Below are positions 1 through 7,556 of a stretch of 13,643 nucleotides of DNA, piece by piece; within the stretch, counting starts at the first letter, position 1, and each line of letters begins with the position of its first letter. Below the pieces are notes generated by a model. That model searched no databases and was not told the origin of the DNA. It saw only the letters and a program-made list of their open reading frames with translations. Position numbers and translations under genes: made by a program. Source of the stretch: an uncultured Fusibacter sp. (GTDB lineage Bacteria; Bacillota; Clostridia; Peptostreptococcales; Acidaminobacteraceae); assembly GCA_937958285.1 (NCBI GenBank), contig CALFXQ010000197.1, forward strand, positions 1 to 13,643, given 5' to 3'.

Positions 1-116
1 GGTGTCATTTATAAGTAGGTACATTGTTCAGTTGTCATGGTTCAGGATTTTTGTTCGCTTTGTAAACTCTTATGCGTCGTTTTTCTGTGTGACGCCATGT
101 CTTAGCGACAAGATAT

Positions 117-145
117 ATACTATCATCATTCCAAAACCACGTCAA
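117..145 (-). promoter_or_regulatory. Possible sigma-A promoter pointing off the left edge
   Basis: TTGACG (145-140) is followed after exactly 17 bases by TAGTAT (122-117) on the minus strand. This matches five of six -35 positions and four of six -10 positions. No supported gene follows within the remaining bases, so its target would lie beyond the window. Chance matches of this quality occur in AT-rich DNA. Confidence 0.35.
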
Positions 146-229
146 CCTTTTCATTCGGTTTTTTTTTGGTTTTTTGCAGCTTTTTTTTCCTTCATTATAT
201 GTCATTTTACTTTTTAATTTTTTGTGGGT

Positions 230-245
230 AATTAATCGATTAATT
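230..245. repeat. 16-bp perfect palindrome just after the last gene
   Basis: AATTAATCGATTAATT reads the same on both strands and begins five bases beyond the TAG stop of the 350-aa gene. As RNA it would give only a six-pair A/U stem with a four-base loop and no following U-run, so a terminator is unlikely. A regulator-binding site is possible; chance is also plausible given the AT-rich setting. Confidence 0.45.
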
Positions 246-250
246 CTCCT

Positions 251-1303
251 CTATTTGAGCGACATCTTACAATCACATGGATAAAATCCATGTTCTGCAG
301 CTGTTTTATTATCTGGAAAAATCGCAATAAGAGTTTCCAATTCGTGACTTTCACGATTATTCGTACAATAAATGCGCTTATCCTTTACTAAGTATCCATA
401 GACTTCTTCTCGTCTTGTAATTTTTTGAAAACAACTGACTCGTTCTAGGCTACATATCTTTGTTCCAAATTGTCTTTTTAGCAAAAATGCAATGGTACCT
501 GTAAACTCAAAGTTCTCTAGCCCCTCGAAACCTACAAAGCTTTGAATAGTTCCTATATATTGATTAAAAAGAGGCGAAGATACCATCTTTTCAACTTCTT
601 CGAATACTTTACTCAAAAAAAGATACTTCAATTGATTTGCATTCTCCGTTTTTTTTAGTAGTGGATACGCAGCACTTAACTCTTGATTGCTTTTTACCCT
701 TAATATTACCTCGTCTAGATTGCCACTAAGAAAAAGCAACATGTTTTTTCTATCACCTTCTATAATGTTATCAATGTCCCCAAATGAGTTCTTCTTAGAT
801 ACGCATGTAATGATTTTTCCATAGTCTAAAAAATAGATCGCGTTATCATCTTCAATCGCATATCGACGCACAGGTAATGTTACTCTTTTTTCAATATTGC
901 CTTCGCGCGTTGTCAAATGGTTGTTCTCATTTTTTTCTTGGATATTTGCATTATAGCTAACAACATAGCCACGCGGACCCAAGACTAGTACAAGCGGGAT
1001 TTTTTTGTTTATTAGTTCTCTACCTAGAAGAGCACTAGTAGGAGCTTGGCTTTCTATACTTTGAAAAAATGTATGGATAGATTCTTTAAAATCATACTCG
1101 TTAATCTGTCCATCCCATTCACCATAGCCATAAGAAGAGTTTTTTAGTTTGAGTGCAGAATCCTCAGATGCAATTCTTATATATGCCCGCCATGTTAGGT
1201 CTTCTTCCATCTGTTCTTTATAGAACGCCACTGTCATCTGAGGCCATAAAAGCAAAACAACCACAACCATCAGTGTTAATAGCAACATTTTTTGAAACCC
1301 CAT
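251..1303 (-). CDS. Exported or membrane-anchored 350-aa protein with Cys-rich C-terminus
   Basis: I do not recognise the whole family. The N-terminus (about 6-26) is a long hydrophobic segment ending in TVA, either a cleavable signal peptide or a membrane anchor. The large middle part has alternating predicted strands and helices and no obvious catalytic motif. The end is distinctive: IYC (311-313), a helical stretch, then TAAEHGFYPCDC (334-345). It resembles the YHxxxC...A..GYxPCxxC tail found on other secreted Gram-positive proteins, but with the first His replaced by Cys and a CxC instead of CxxC. The ATG has TAGGGAG at proper spacing. It is the last supported gene of the operon, 65 nt after the 174-aa gene. 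A tip, adhesin or assembly factor role would fit but is speculative. Confidence 0.82.
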   Translation of the reverse strand: MGFQKMLLLTLMVVVVLLLWPQMTVAFYKEQMEEDLTWRAYIRIASEDSALKLKNSSYGYGEWDGQINEYDFKESIHTFFQSIESQAPTSALLGRELINKKIPLVLVLGPRGYVVSYNANIQEKNENNHLTTREGNIEKRVTLPVRRYAIEDDNAIYFLDYGKIITCVSKKNSFGDIDNIIEGDRKNMLLFLSGNLDEVILRVKSNQELSAAYPLLKKTENANQLKYLFLSKVFEEVEKMVSSPLFNQYIGTIQSFVGFEGLENFEFTGTIAFLLKRQFGTKICSLERVSCFQKITRREEVYGYLVKDKRIYCTNNRESHELETLIAIFPDNKTAAEHGFYPCDCKMSLK

Positions 1304-1368
1304 TGATGACTCCCTATCTGAATAATAAAAACTTCATTCTCACACGCTTATACTCGCGACGAAATTTA

Positions 1369-1893
1369 CTAGTGTATCATACCGCTAAGCCTTACGTAAT
1401 AACGACTGTAGTTAATCGGTGTGCGCCATATGAACTCTTTTATGACTTGTGTTTTCGTTTTTTCTGAATTTTTTGCCAAGACTTCAAACCAGTCGCCTTC
1501 TGATAACGATAGAAATGAGTCCTGACTATTCGTAAAACCTTGATTCTGAATCTGCTCAACGATTTCTTCATGGCCGATGCTAAGATACTCTTGCTTTGCT
1601 TTTCCAGTTTCAACACCCAATCCATCTACTTCGGGAATCCAATACGAGATTCGATGAGAAAACTTCACGCTGATTGAAGTGTCTATTAGATTTATGTCAC
1701 TTAATAATCGCTCATATCTATCGCTGGTTATCTCTTTTGTGTAGCGCACTTCATCTAAAAACTCTGCGACAAGATTGATCAACTCTATCTGAAGCATATG
1801 TTCTTGCATCTCCCACATTTGCATCATTGGATAGACAATCAATAATATGATTGAAATAATAAAAAGTAATACTTTCCACAGCGCTTGTTGCAT
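1369..1893 (-). CDS. Small single-TM pilin-like protein (174 aa)
   Basis: A hydrophobic helix at about 5-22 leads into a predicted amphipathic helix and the segment FLDEVRYTKEITSDRYERLL (45-64). I recall F-x2-x-VR-x4-IT-x2-Y-type patterns in small proteins at the same place in other clostridial Tad-like loci, where they look like minor pilins. The remainder is mostly polar and should be extracytoplasmic; it has no Cys. The ATG follows AGGAG with five bases of spacing. Its close coupling to the 182-aa gene (14 nt) supports a shared assembly. Function is inferred from context and N-terminal architecture only. Confidence 0.82.
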   Translation of the reverse strand: MQQALWKVLLFIISIILLIVYPMMQMWEMQEHMLQIELINLVAEFLDEVRYTKEITSDRYERLLSDINLIDTSISVKFSHRISYWIPEVDGLGVETGKAKQEYLSIGHEEIVEQIQNQGFTNSQDSFLSLSEGDWFEVLAKNSEKTKTQVIKEFIWRTPINYSRYYVRLSGMIH

Positions 1894-1907
1894 ATAAACT
1901 CCTAACT

Positions 1908-2456
1908 TTAGTGTGCACGCGTTACCCAGGTAAAATAAATGCCATCGTCTTCGAAAGGCATGTTCGTCACATCACTTGTATTATCTAACACTTGTCCGGG
2001 TTGTATTACATGGAGCATATAGCTAATATTTTTGTCGATCCACCTCAGGCTCTCAGAGTTTTCTATCGCATAGGCAACATTCCCCACGATTAAGTACTCT
2101 TTAAACTCATTTAAAGTAGACTTTGCGTTTTCATTGGCCTTGGTGCCGCTACCAAACTTTGCTTGGTTAGCCGACTCCAAGTGTTTCCCAAGTACATAAG
2201 TATAAAACTCATTGCCGTCCATTACTATTAAAGGGGGATAAGAATTATTGAACAGGTAATCTAAATCAAGCTTATCAAGATAGCCTTTTGGTCCATCAGA
2301 ATACACATTTACATGGTCTTTTCCGGAAAAGTTACTCCCACCGTAAATGTTTGCGTTAGAAAACATGGTGATTTGTGCAACCCAAAAGAATAGAACGCCC
2401 AATAGAATAATCATAGCTACTGCCAATTCTAAAACTGATAACACTGGGCGCTCCAT
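1908..2456 (-). CDS. Small single-TM pseudopilin-like protein (182 aa)
   Basis: The N-terminus, MERPVLSVLELAVAMIILLG, resembles the type IV pilin helix with an acidic residue (Glu10) at the start of a hydrophobic run (about 11-30). However, the residue that would precede the cleavage is Val5, not Gly or Ala, so processing by a prepilin peptidase is doubtful. The rest is a soluble, probably extracytoplasmic domain rich in Asn, Asp, Gly and Tyr, with no Cys. I do not recognise the family. The ATG has AAGGAGG with a six-base spacer. It lies 54 nt after the 159-aa gene and 14 nt before the next one, so it is very likely part of the same structure. Confidence 0.82.
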   Translation of the reverse strand: MERPVLSVLELAVAMIILLGVLFFWVAQITMFSNANIYGGSNFSGKDHVNVYSDGPKGYLDKLDLDYLFNNSYPPLIVMDGNEFYTYVLGKHLESANQAKFGSGTKANENAKSTLNEFKEYLIVGNVAYAIENSESLRWIDKNISYMLHVIQPGQVLDNTSDVTNMPFEDDGIYFTWVTRAH

Positions 2457-2475
2457 GTTATTCCTCCTTAAGGGC

Positions 2476-2498
2476 TTACAAATTGCAAGTAATTGTAA
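2476..2498 (-). other. AT-rich inverted repeat between two pilin-like genes
   Basis: TTACAA and TTGTAA arms (eight pairs in all with one bulge) flank a six-base loop in the 54-nt gap between the 159-aa and 182-aa genes. No T-run follows in the direction of transcription, so it is not a normal intrinsic terminator. It could be an mRNA processing or stability hairpin, or chance in AT-rich DNA. Confidence 0.3.
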
Positions 2499-2510
2499 AT
2501 TCTCGTGTTT

Positions 2511-2990
2511 TCACTTTTGAGTGAATGTAATTGCTCCAATCACTCCATTCTGATCTTTAATAACTCTTGACTCAAACTTTGCTAGGGGATTAATGTAAGT
2601 AACATGACTTGCATCTCTCGCATTCTTAATGTTTTGATCTATAGACGACTTAGACTGTGCTGCACCTAATGTTACACTTTCTGCACTGATAGTTGCTGTA
2701 TTTAGGTAGATTGTATGTGACTTCTTTGTTGTAACCGAGATAGCAAGTGTCTCTGAATCACCTTTGAAACCCCTTAACGCCGACATGACCTGTGTTCCTG
2801 CAACCTCTTGATTATCATAAGAAGAAAATTCAGATTCTGACAATCGCTGTTGTACCTCCGCTAGCTGCGTGGATTGTTCGCTCGCAATATCGCGCCCTTG
2901 ATCTAGCAACGACAAACCTAAACTTACCACTGCAATAAAAAACAAGACACCGATTCCAATCCACAATGCACGACCAATATTTCCATCCAT
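2511..2990 (-). CDS. Small single-TM pilin-like protein (159 aa)
   Basis: One N-terminal helix at about 8-29 is followed by an extracytoplasmic domain. A predicted helical segment (about 33-55) leads to YDNQEVAGTQVMSALRGF (58-75). I recall this YD-x3-V-x-G-x2-V pattern in small proteins of clostridial Tad-like loci, often labelled vaguely by annotation pipelines. There is no Gly/Ala-(4 residues)-Glu prepilin cleavage site and no Cys. The ATG has AAGGAGG five bases upstream. It comes first after the platform gene, separated by 113 nt, the longest gap in the operon. As the first of three similar-sized single-helix proteins, it is a candidate main or minor fibre subunit. That role is inferred from layout. 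Confidence 0.82.
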   Translation of the reverse strand: MDGNIGRALWIGIGVLFFIAVVSLGLSLLDQGRDIASEQSTQLAEVQQRLSESEFSSYDNQEVAGTQVMSALRGFKGDSETLAISVTTKKSHTIYLNTATISAESVTLGAAQSKSSIDQNIKNARDASHVTYINPLAKFESRVIKDQNGVIGAITFTQK

Positions 2991-3103
2991 GAGAGCCTCC
3001 TTATATGTTATATTGTTTTAATTTATTGCGAACCTCTACAATTTTCTATGACGACTTCAATTTTGCGCAATACAAGATTTTGCACCCTTTCTCGCTTAGT
3101 TTC
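2991..3103 (-). other. Longest intra-operon gap, ahead of the pilin-like genes
   Basis: 113 nt between the platform gene stop and the 159-aa gene. It ends in the AAGGAGG ribosome site (3002-2996). I see no hairpin with a T-run and no promoter better than a weak TTGAAG-16-TAGAGG. TTGCGCAA is a short palindrome within it. The gap might hold a separate promoter or RNA processing site to raise expression of the fibre subunits. Confidence 0.4.
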
Positions 3104-4987
3104 TTAATTCAAAACTTCTACATACCGCTGCATCTCAGTCACACTTGCATAGATCATGGGAATCATAAAATAAACAATAAGTGTGGCATAAGTTGGAACG
3201 AAGCCAATTATCTGCCCTAGGTTTATTTTCTTTTGCACAAACCTCAATTGTTCAACCCGTCTTTTTTCCTGAAAGTAAGCTTTTTCTGATTCAAGCTCTT
3301 CAAACGCCTTTGAAATTGGTAGAGACTCCACAGCCATCATCAATTGTGTAACAATCTTCCCGAAATCATGAGTTTTTGAGGCATTGTGTAGTTCTTTTAG
3401 GGCCTTAAGTCCACCAGCATCAAAGTCTAAAATCGCCTTTTGTAGTGCGCTCTTGTATGTAACAGAAAATTTTTCCATCCAATGTAGAATTCCGTCCACC
3501 CCGAGCTGTGGTACATGCATTGTGGTGAGGATTACCGTATGAAATCTATTCACTTCGCTTTGAGAAGCTAACTGACTCAAGTAGGCTAAAAACTTTCTGT
3601 ATCCTGCCACTGAAATCCAGCATAAAAAAGCAATAAGAACTCCACCCATTAGCGCAAGGTTTGTAAGAGCGAACAGTTCCCCCCTTTCTGAAACTATGTT
3701 TTGCTGAACGAAATCTAATGCAGGACTTCGAAACGGTATCCGAACATTAAGGAAAATGGCATAAACCGCAATCAAACTATAGATGCTAAGGCAAATGAAA
3801 ACAAGTTTGAGCCGCCCTAAGTAGTCAGAAGTGATTAATTGTTGCTCCTTAGTTAATGCTTGCCACCATTCAATACCTGCACTTGTATTGCCCTTTTGAA
3901 AAACTGACATGAACCATTTAATCGGTCTTGGGGGTCTTGTCAATCCCTCAAAAAATTGACTCTCACAGATACTTAATCTAAGATCACCTTCGTTGTAGTG
4001 AATTTCTCTTAATAGATAGGTAGACAATAATACCATGCACATCACAAAATTTTCACACAGAAAGCCAAGCGACCCTGAATAGAACACCTTCATCACTTCG
4101 AAACTCTCGCTTGCCCAAGATTTTATTGGAAGTAGGACAAATAGCGGCATGATTATCACGCCATTTAAACTTTTCAGCGCAAAACTAAGTTGTTCACGCC
4201 AAAGTACCTCTTCCCTTACTTCTTGCAGCAATAAATTTAGCGATCTAGCAAACTTACTAGGTTGCCCAGAAGGTGAATCACCATATTCTTTTGTTACATA
4301 GAGCATACATGCAAAAAGTTTGAGATACTGATTTGGAGCTTGTCGGTTGTAACTGTCTAAGGAAAATTCGTCATCGGGTGATTCCAACATTTCAAGCAAA
4401 AGTCCTCCTTGAGCAAGCATTCCCGTGCGCTTAGCTGTCTTTATGCCTTGTAAGGCTAAAAACACCGATTCTTCAACCATCCAAGTGTCGAAATAATGTG
4501 ACCGAACATCGCCAATAAATGACACCAAATCTTTAAGTAGAAGCACTTGTTGTCGCACTAATACAAACTCTATACTCTGAACAAAGAGCCAGTACGAAAG
4601 AATGCAAGCGCCGAACTTCATCGACCAATTTGGCATCACTTCACACAATATGCCAATGCAAATCATTAAAAATGCCACTCCAATACCCAGATATTTCAAA
4701 GAAGCTTTCTCTTGGGATAATTTAGATTTTGGCGATATCACCGACAGATGGTTATAAATTTGTGTTAGATAACTGCCTATGAAAGGCATGAGTGATACTA
4801 CAGAAAACATACGCGTAAAGTCAAAATCGTTAATAGGATGACGTGTATCTTTTGATTCCTTTGAATACAACATCTGAACTTTTTTTAACTTTACGATTCT
4901 CTTGAAAACTACTAAGACCACGAGTAATACGCCTGCGAGCACTAGACTAAATAACCCTAGCAACCGTGCTCCCATAGTTAGTGTCAA
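3104..4987 (-). CDS. TadB/TadC-type inner-membrane platform protein, probably a fused pair
   Basis: About 627 aa from the TTG at 4987 (632 aa if ATG 5002 is used). Hydrophobic segments lie at about 6-29, 99-119, 124-144, 278-290, 308-328, 392-413, 441-461 and 593-615. Two cytoplasmic regions between them look like GspF/TadB-TadC (T2SSF) domains. One is about 145-275, with FARSLNLLLQEVREEVLWRE. The other is about 472-590, with SLPISKAFEELESEKAYF, and precedes the final helix. Single TadB and TadC proteins are about 300 aa, so the length and two halves suggest a TadB-TadC fusion. It should form the membrane platform turned by TadA, whose gene immediately precedes and overlaps it by about 41 nt. 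The final helix has Pro residues and a polar tail, as in TadC. The fusion reading is inferred. Confidence 0.85.
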   Translation of the reverse strand: MTLTMGARLLGLFSLVLAGVLLVVLVVFKRIVKLKKVQMLYSKESKDTRHPINDFDFTRMFSVVSLMPFIGSYLTQIYNHLSVISPKSKLSQEKASLKYLGIGVAFLMICIGILCEVMPNWSMKFGACILSYWLFVQSIEFVLVRQQVLLLKDLVSFIGDVRSHYFDTWMVEESVFLALQGIKTAKRTGMLAQGGLLLEMLESPDDEFSLDSYNRQAPNQYLKLFACMLYVTKEYGDSPSGQPSKFARSLNLLLQEVREEVLWREQLSFALKSLNGVIIMPLFVLLPIKSWASESFEVMKVFYSGSLGFLCENFVMCMVLLSTYLLREIHYNEGDLRLSICESQFFEGLTRPPRPIKWFMSVFQKGNTSAGIEWWQALTKEQQLITSDYLGRLKLVFICLSIYSLIAVYAIFLNVRIPFRSPALDFVQQNIVSERGELFALTNLALMGGVLIAFLCWISVAGYRKFLAYLSQLASQSEVNRFHTVILTTMHVPQLGVDGILHWMEKFSVTYKSALQKAILDFDAGGLKALKELHNASKTHDFGKIVTQLMMAVESLPISKAFEELESEKAYFQEKRRVEQLRFVQKKINLGQIIGFVPTYATLIVYFMIPMIYASVTEMQRYVEVLN

Positions 4988-6716
4988 TTGATTCACCCCC
5001 ATTCATCTGTGACATAAATACATCAAATGCATCGCGATCTTTAGGTGTCATCATTTCTTTCATGCGCTGATGTTGAGCACCGGTGATTGGTTGAATCCAT
5101 CGATAAGCATCTCCCTCCCATCTCAAGATATCAACAGCACTGTACCTGCGCTTTGAATCATCGACAGGAACGATTTCTGTGACTCTCTCTATAAAGCGAT
5201 GCCCAGAGTAATCTTTTGTTAGATGAATATCAAAATTTAAAACCCCAACCACTTGCTCCTCAGCTACTGACTCATCGCGAAACACATCGCATTTCAGTAG
5301 ACTATTGCGAATTGACAAAACTAAATCCGACGTGGTCTTAGCATGATGTGTGAATAAAGTGAACAAACTTGCCACTTGTGCCATTTGTACCATCCAAGCA
5401 GCAACATCATCAGTCGCCACCTCACCTAAAATATTGACACAACCATCTGTCTTTTTTTGAAGATCTAAGCCTTGCTGGCCTGAAATTGACCTTGTCTCTC
5501 TGAATGTTAAAATGTTCCGCCTTGGATATATGCGCCTCAATTGTAGTTCGAACGCGGTTTCTTGAATGCGCAATGTCAAGCTTTGATATATTTCACCGAC
5601 GAGGGCCATGAGCAATGTGGTTTTGCCAGAGCCCTGTGAACCCGTCACGGCCGTAATACAACCACCCTTAATAAGAAAACGCAATAAGGTAACTGCGAGA
5701 TTGGCCTGACTACCTTGGATAAGTCTTTCAAGTCCAATATGTCTAATGTGAAACTTGCGAATAAAAAAGGCCCAACTCTCACTGAAATCTGGTCGTACGA
5801 CTACAACACGCGAGCCATCCACCATGTCGTTGATTTTGTATCCGACATCTTTTGAGAGCATCCCCACATTGTTATAGCGATAAATGTTCTGGCATACACG
5901 CTTTAATTCTGCCTCGCTTCCAAAACTCATAAAGGACAAATGTATAGACTTGCCTTCATAAAAAACCCACACCGAGTCAAAGCTCATAAGTCCAGCAGTA
6001 AGTACTTCTGGCTGGTTGGCTAGGTCTGGCACCTCACCAACAAAGCCAGACACGCCACCGCTAATGCCATCAATGGCCATTTCTCTGATATGATCGATAA
6101 CCGAAAAACCTTTGTAGCACTGATATATGCGCTGAATCAGGATTTCCAGAACATCTTCATCACTTAAAACCGGCGAACACTCCATATACGCGCGCATGAT
6201 CATATCATGGTTTATTTCGTAATACACGTCACCATCTTCGTTGATACTTTGAATATCAAGAGAATAGGTCTTTACGAGATGACTGAAAGCCATTTCGCCA
6301 TATTGTCGACTATAGTGATGTAGCATGCAATCAAAACAATCCATCGCCTCTAGTTTGGTAGGTGTCGAATACGGAAGCACCGTTAAGAGTTTTTCGCGAT
6401 TCAAATTTGACTGAACTAAAATATCTCTAATTACTGACTTAACATAGGCCTTATCTTGAGAGGACCCATAAGTACATCTTCGAAGTGCATTTAACAATAG
6501 TTCTTGTCTGGCTTCGTTGCGCTTTTGTTCAAACTTATTGTGTAGTCGACCACTATTTTCGTAGCATCGATGCTTCATTTGCTCTGATACATACTGCACA
6601 AGGCCATCAATGCTGTACAATCGATTAAAACACTCTGGTGCGCTCGCTTTAGACCATCTCCATCGGATGCTAAGCATAATCGCCATTAATACGACGCATA
6701 TCAAGGCAATACTCAC
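4947..6716 (-). CDS. TadA/CpaF-type secretion ATPase
   Basis: 589 aa. The VirB11/CpaF-type ATPase core is clear: Walker A GSQGSGKTT (359-367), Asp-box-like RIQETAFEL (383-391), Walker B NILGEV (428-433) and His-box FTHHAKTT (455-462). Residues about 205-350 form the preceding N-terminal domain usual in CpaF proteins. It should be a hexameric ATP-driven motor for pilin assembly or secretion, acting on the TadB/C-type platform encoded next. Unusually, residues 2-18 (SIALICVVLMAIMLSIR) are strongly hydrophobic and look like a membrane anchor, followed by an Arg/Lys-rich region. CpaF proteins are normally soluble. A GTG start is chosen because of the well-placed AGGAGG. The C-terminal end overlaps the next gene by about 40 nt. 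Confidence 0.93.
   Translation of the reverse strand: MSIALICVVLMAIMLSIRWRWSKASAPECFNRLYSIDGLVQYVSEQMKHRCYENSGRLHNKFEQKRNEARQELLLNALRRCTYGSSQDKAYVKSVIRDILVQSNLNREKLLTVLPYSTPTKLEAMDCFDCMLHHYSRQYGEMAFSHLVKTYSLDIQSINEDGDVYYEINHDMIMRAYMECSPVLSDEDVLEILIQRIYQCYKGFSVIDHIREMAIDGISGGVSGFVGEVPDLANQPEVLTAGLMSFDSVWVFYEGKSIHLSFMSFGSEAELKRVCQNIYRYNNVGMLSKDVGYKINDMVDGSRVVVVRPDFSESWAFFIRKFHIRHIGLERLIQGSQANLAVTLLRFLIKGGCITAVTGSQGSGKTTLLMALVGEIYQSLTLRIQETAFELQLRRIYPRRNILTFRETRSISGQQGLDLQKKTDGCVNILGEVATDDVAAWMVQMAQVASLFTLFTHHAKTTSDLVLSIRNSLLKCDVFRDESVAEEQVVGVLNFDIHLTKDYSGHRFIERVTEIVPVDDSKRRYSAVDILRWEGDAYRWIQPITGAQHQRMKEMMTPKDRDAFDVFMSQMNGGESIDTNYGSTVARVI
4993..5000 (-). promoter_or_regulatory. Ribosome binding site favouring a TTG start for the platform protein
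   Basis: GGGGGTGA lies five bases before a TTG at 4987-4985. The nearby ATG at 5002 has no Shine-Dalgarno sequence before it and the ATG at 4975 is too far away, so the TTG is preferred. Confidence 0.5.
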
Positions 6717-6719
6717 ACG

Positions 6720-7556
6720 TCACCTCCTAATAGAACAATTGGTACTTGAAATTAACGCATTAGCAATCTCAATGCTTTCTTTTACGATGCCTTCATTTTG
6801 CGATTTTCCTTTTCCATTTACCGACCTTCTGAAATAGCGCTCTAACCCACCATCAGAAATACTGTTTGGAACCTCATGAGTTGTGCTTAAACAACCAAGC
6901 CACCTTGACTTATACTGTGATTTAATTTGCGAGATACCTCCTCTTGTTCCCTTCACGGCGCGGCCAACAGTAAATCCGATATGTTCATCATCGTATCTTT
7001 GCTTAGCTGTGATTTTGTTGATATCGCAACCTTGAACATCTTGCCTTGCATGCACGATCCATTTTGTAGGCTGCAACTCTGAAAATATACGGGTTTTGTC
7101 CTCCGACAGAGCGCCAAAGTCCACGATTACGAAGTCATATACCGATTTTGCAAGTTGCATGACAAGTTTATAAGATCGTTCAATCAACTCGTGTGTGTCG
7201 GGTTCCATAAAACTAGGTATAAATGCACTTTCTCCCCAAGTTGTCAAATCCAAAATCCCGCTTAAGCCTATTGATGTTGTAAAGTTCTTGAAGTTATCTT
7301 TACTTAACATCCCATGAGATGCCATGCGCAATAAATAATCATAATTCCAATTATCAGTTTCACTAGAAAGCATTTCACCCGTTAGTATTCTCCTGTACGA
7401 ATTGAGCGCACCTGTCGGCGTTTCATTTCCAATTTCTTGAAAGTCACACACCAATACTTGATAGCCAAAATGATAACTTAAGGCTAATGCTAGACAAACG
7501 ACAGTTGTTGATAATCCTGATCCTCTATCTCCGTGAGAGGTAAACCCAATTAGCAT
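6720..7556 (-). CDS. TadZ/CpaE-like ParA-family ATPase
   Basis: 278 aa, soluble. The N-terminus carries a deviant P-loop, SHGDRGSGLSTT (7-18). VLVCDFQ (34-40) stands in the Walker A-prime place with Asp38, and FVIVDFG (142-148) is the Walker B with Asp146. The layout is that of MinD/ParA proteins, and the operon position, before TadA and after the SAF gene, is that of CpaE/TadZ, which localises the Tad machine to a cell pole. Both lysines of KGGxGK[ST]T are missing (Asp10 and Leu15). TadZ proteins often lack the second lysine, but loss of both is notable. The ATG is the base after the previous TAA stop, with AGGAGGT five bases upstream. The AGG AGG TGA at its end also serves as the ribosome site of the next gene. 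Confidence 0.85.
   Translation of the reverse strand: MLIGFTSHGDRGSGLSTTVVCLALALSYHFGYQVLVCDFQEIGNETPTGALNSYRRILTGEMLSSETDNWNYDYLLRMASHGMLSKDNFKNFTTSIGLSGILDLTTWGESAFIPSFMEPDTHELIERSYKLVMQLAKSVYDFVIVDFGALSEDKTRIFSELQPTKWIVHARQDVQGCDINKITAKQRYDDEHIGFTVGRAVKGTRGGISQIKSQYKSRWLGCLSTTHEVPNSISDGGLERYFRRSVNGKGKSQNEGIVKESIEIANALISSTNCSIRR
6723..6728 (-). promoter_or_regulatory. Ribosome binding site for the TadA GTG start, inside the TadZ gene end
   Basis: AGGAGG forms the last two Arg codons of the TadZ-like gene and lies six bases before the GTG at 6716-6714. It supports GTG as the start and couples translation of the two ATPase genes. Confidence 0.75.

Larger units (their letters stand above)
1..250. 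other. Region without a convincing gene at the left edge
   Basis: This stretch holds the palindrome, runs of 9, 6 and 8 T on the plus strand (159-188), and the possible promoter. A Lys/Arg-rich open frame on the minus strand runs from 250 to 35, but no start codon in it has a ribosome site. The opposite strand is open with Phe-rich coding, which simply mirrors the A/T tracts. No tRNA or clear terminator is seen, so the operon may continue past the edge. Confidence 0.6.

Noticed and set aside
159..188. T-runs as an intrinsic terminator for plus-strand transcription
   Set aside because: Only a four-to-six-pair stem can be drawn before the T-runs, and no plus-strand gene is supported in the window.
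35..205. 56-codon minus-strand ORF starting at ATG 205
   Set aside because: No Shine-Dalgarno sequence precedes the ATG, and the product is biased by A-tracts. It is kept only as part of the in-frame extension finding.
2..217. Phe-rich 71-codon open frame on the plus strand starting at a GTG
   Set aside because: It is the mirror of the A-rich minus strand. It has no ribosome site in view and only low-complexity hydrophobic coding, so I treat it as a shadow.
1153..1467. 104-codon plus-strand ORF
   Set aside because: It spans the ends of two well-supported minus-strand genes and their 65-nt gap, with no domain-like features or ribosome site.
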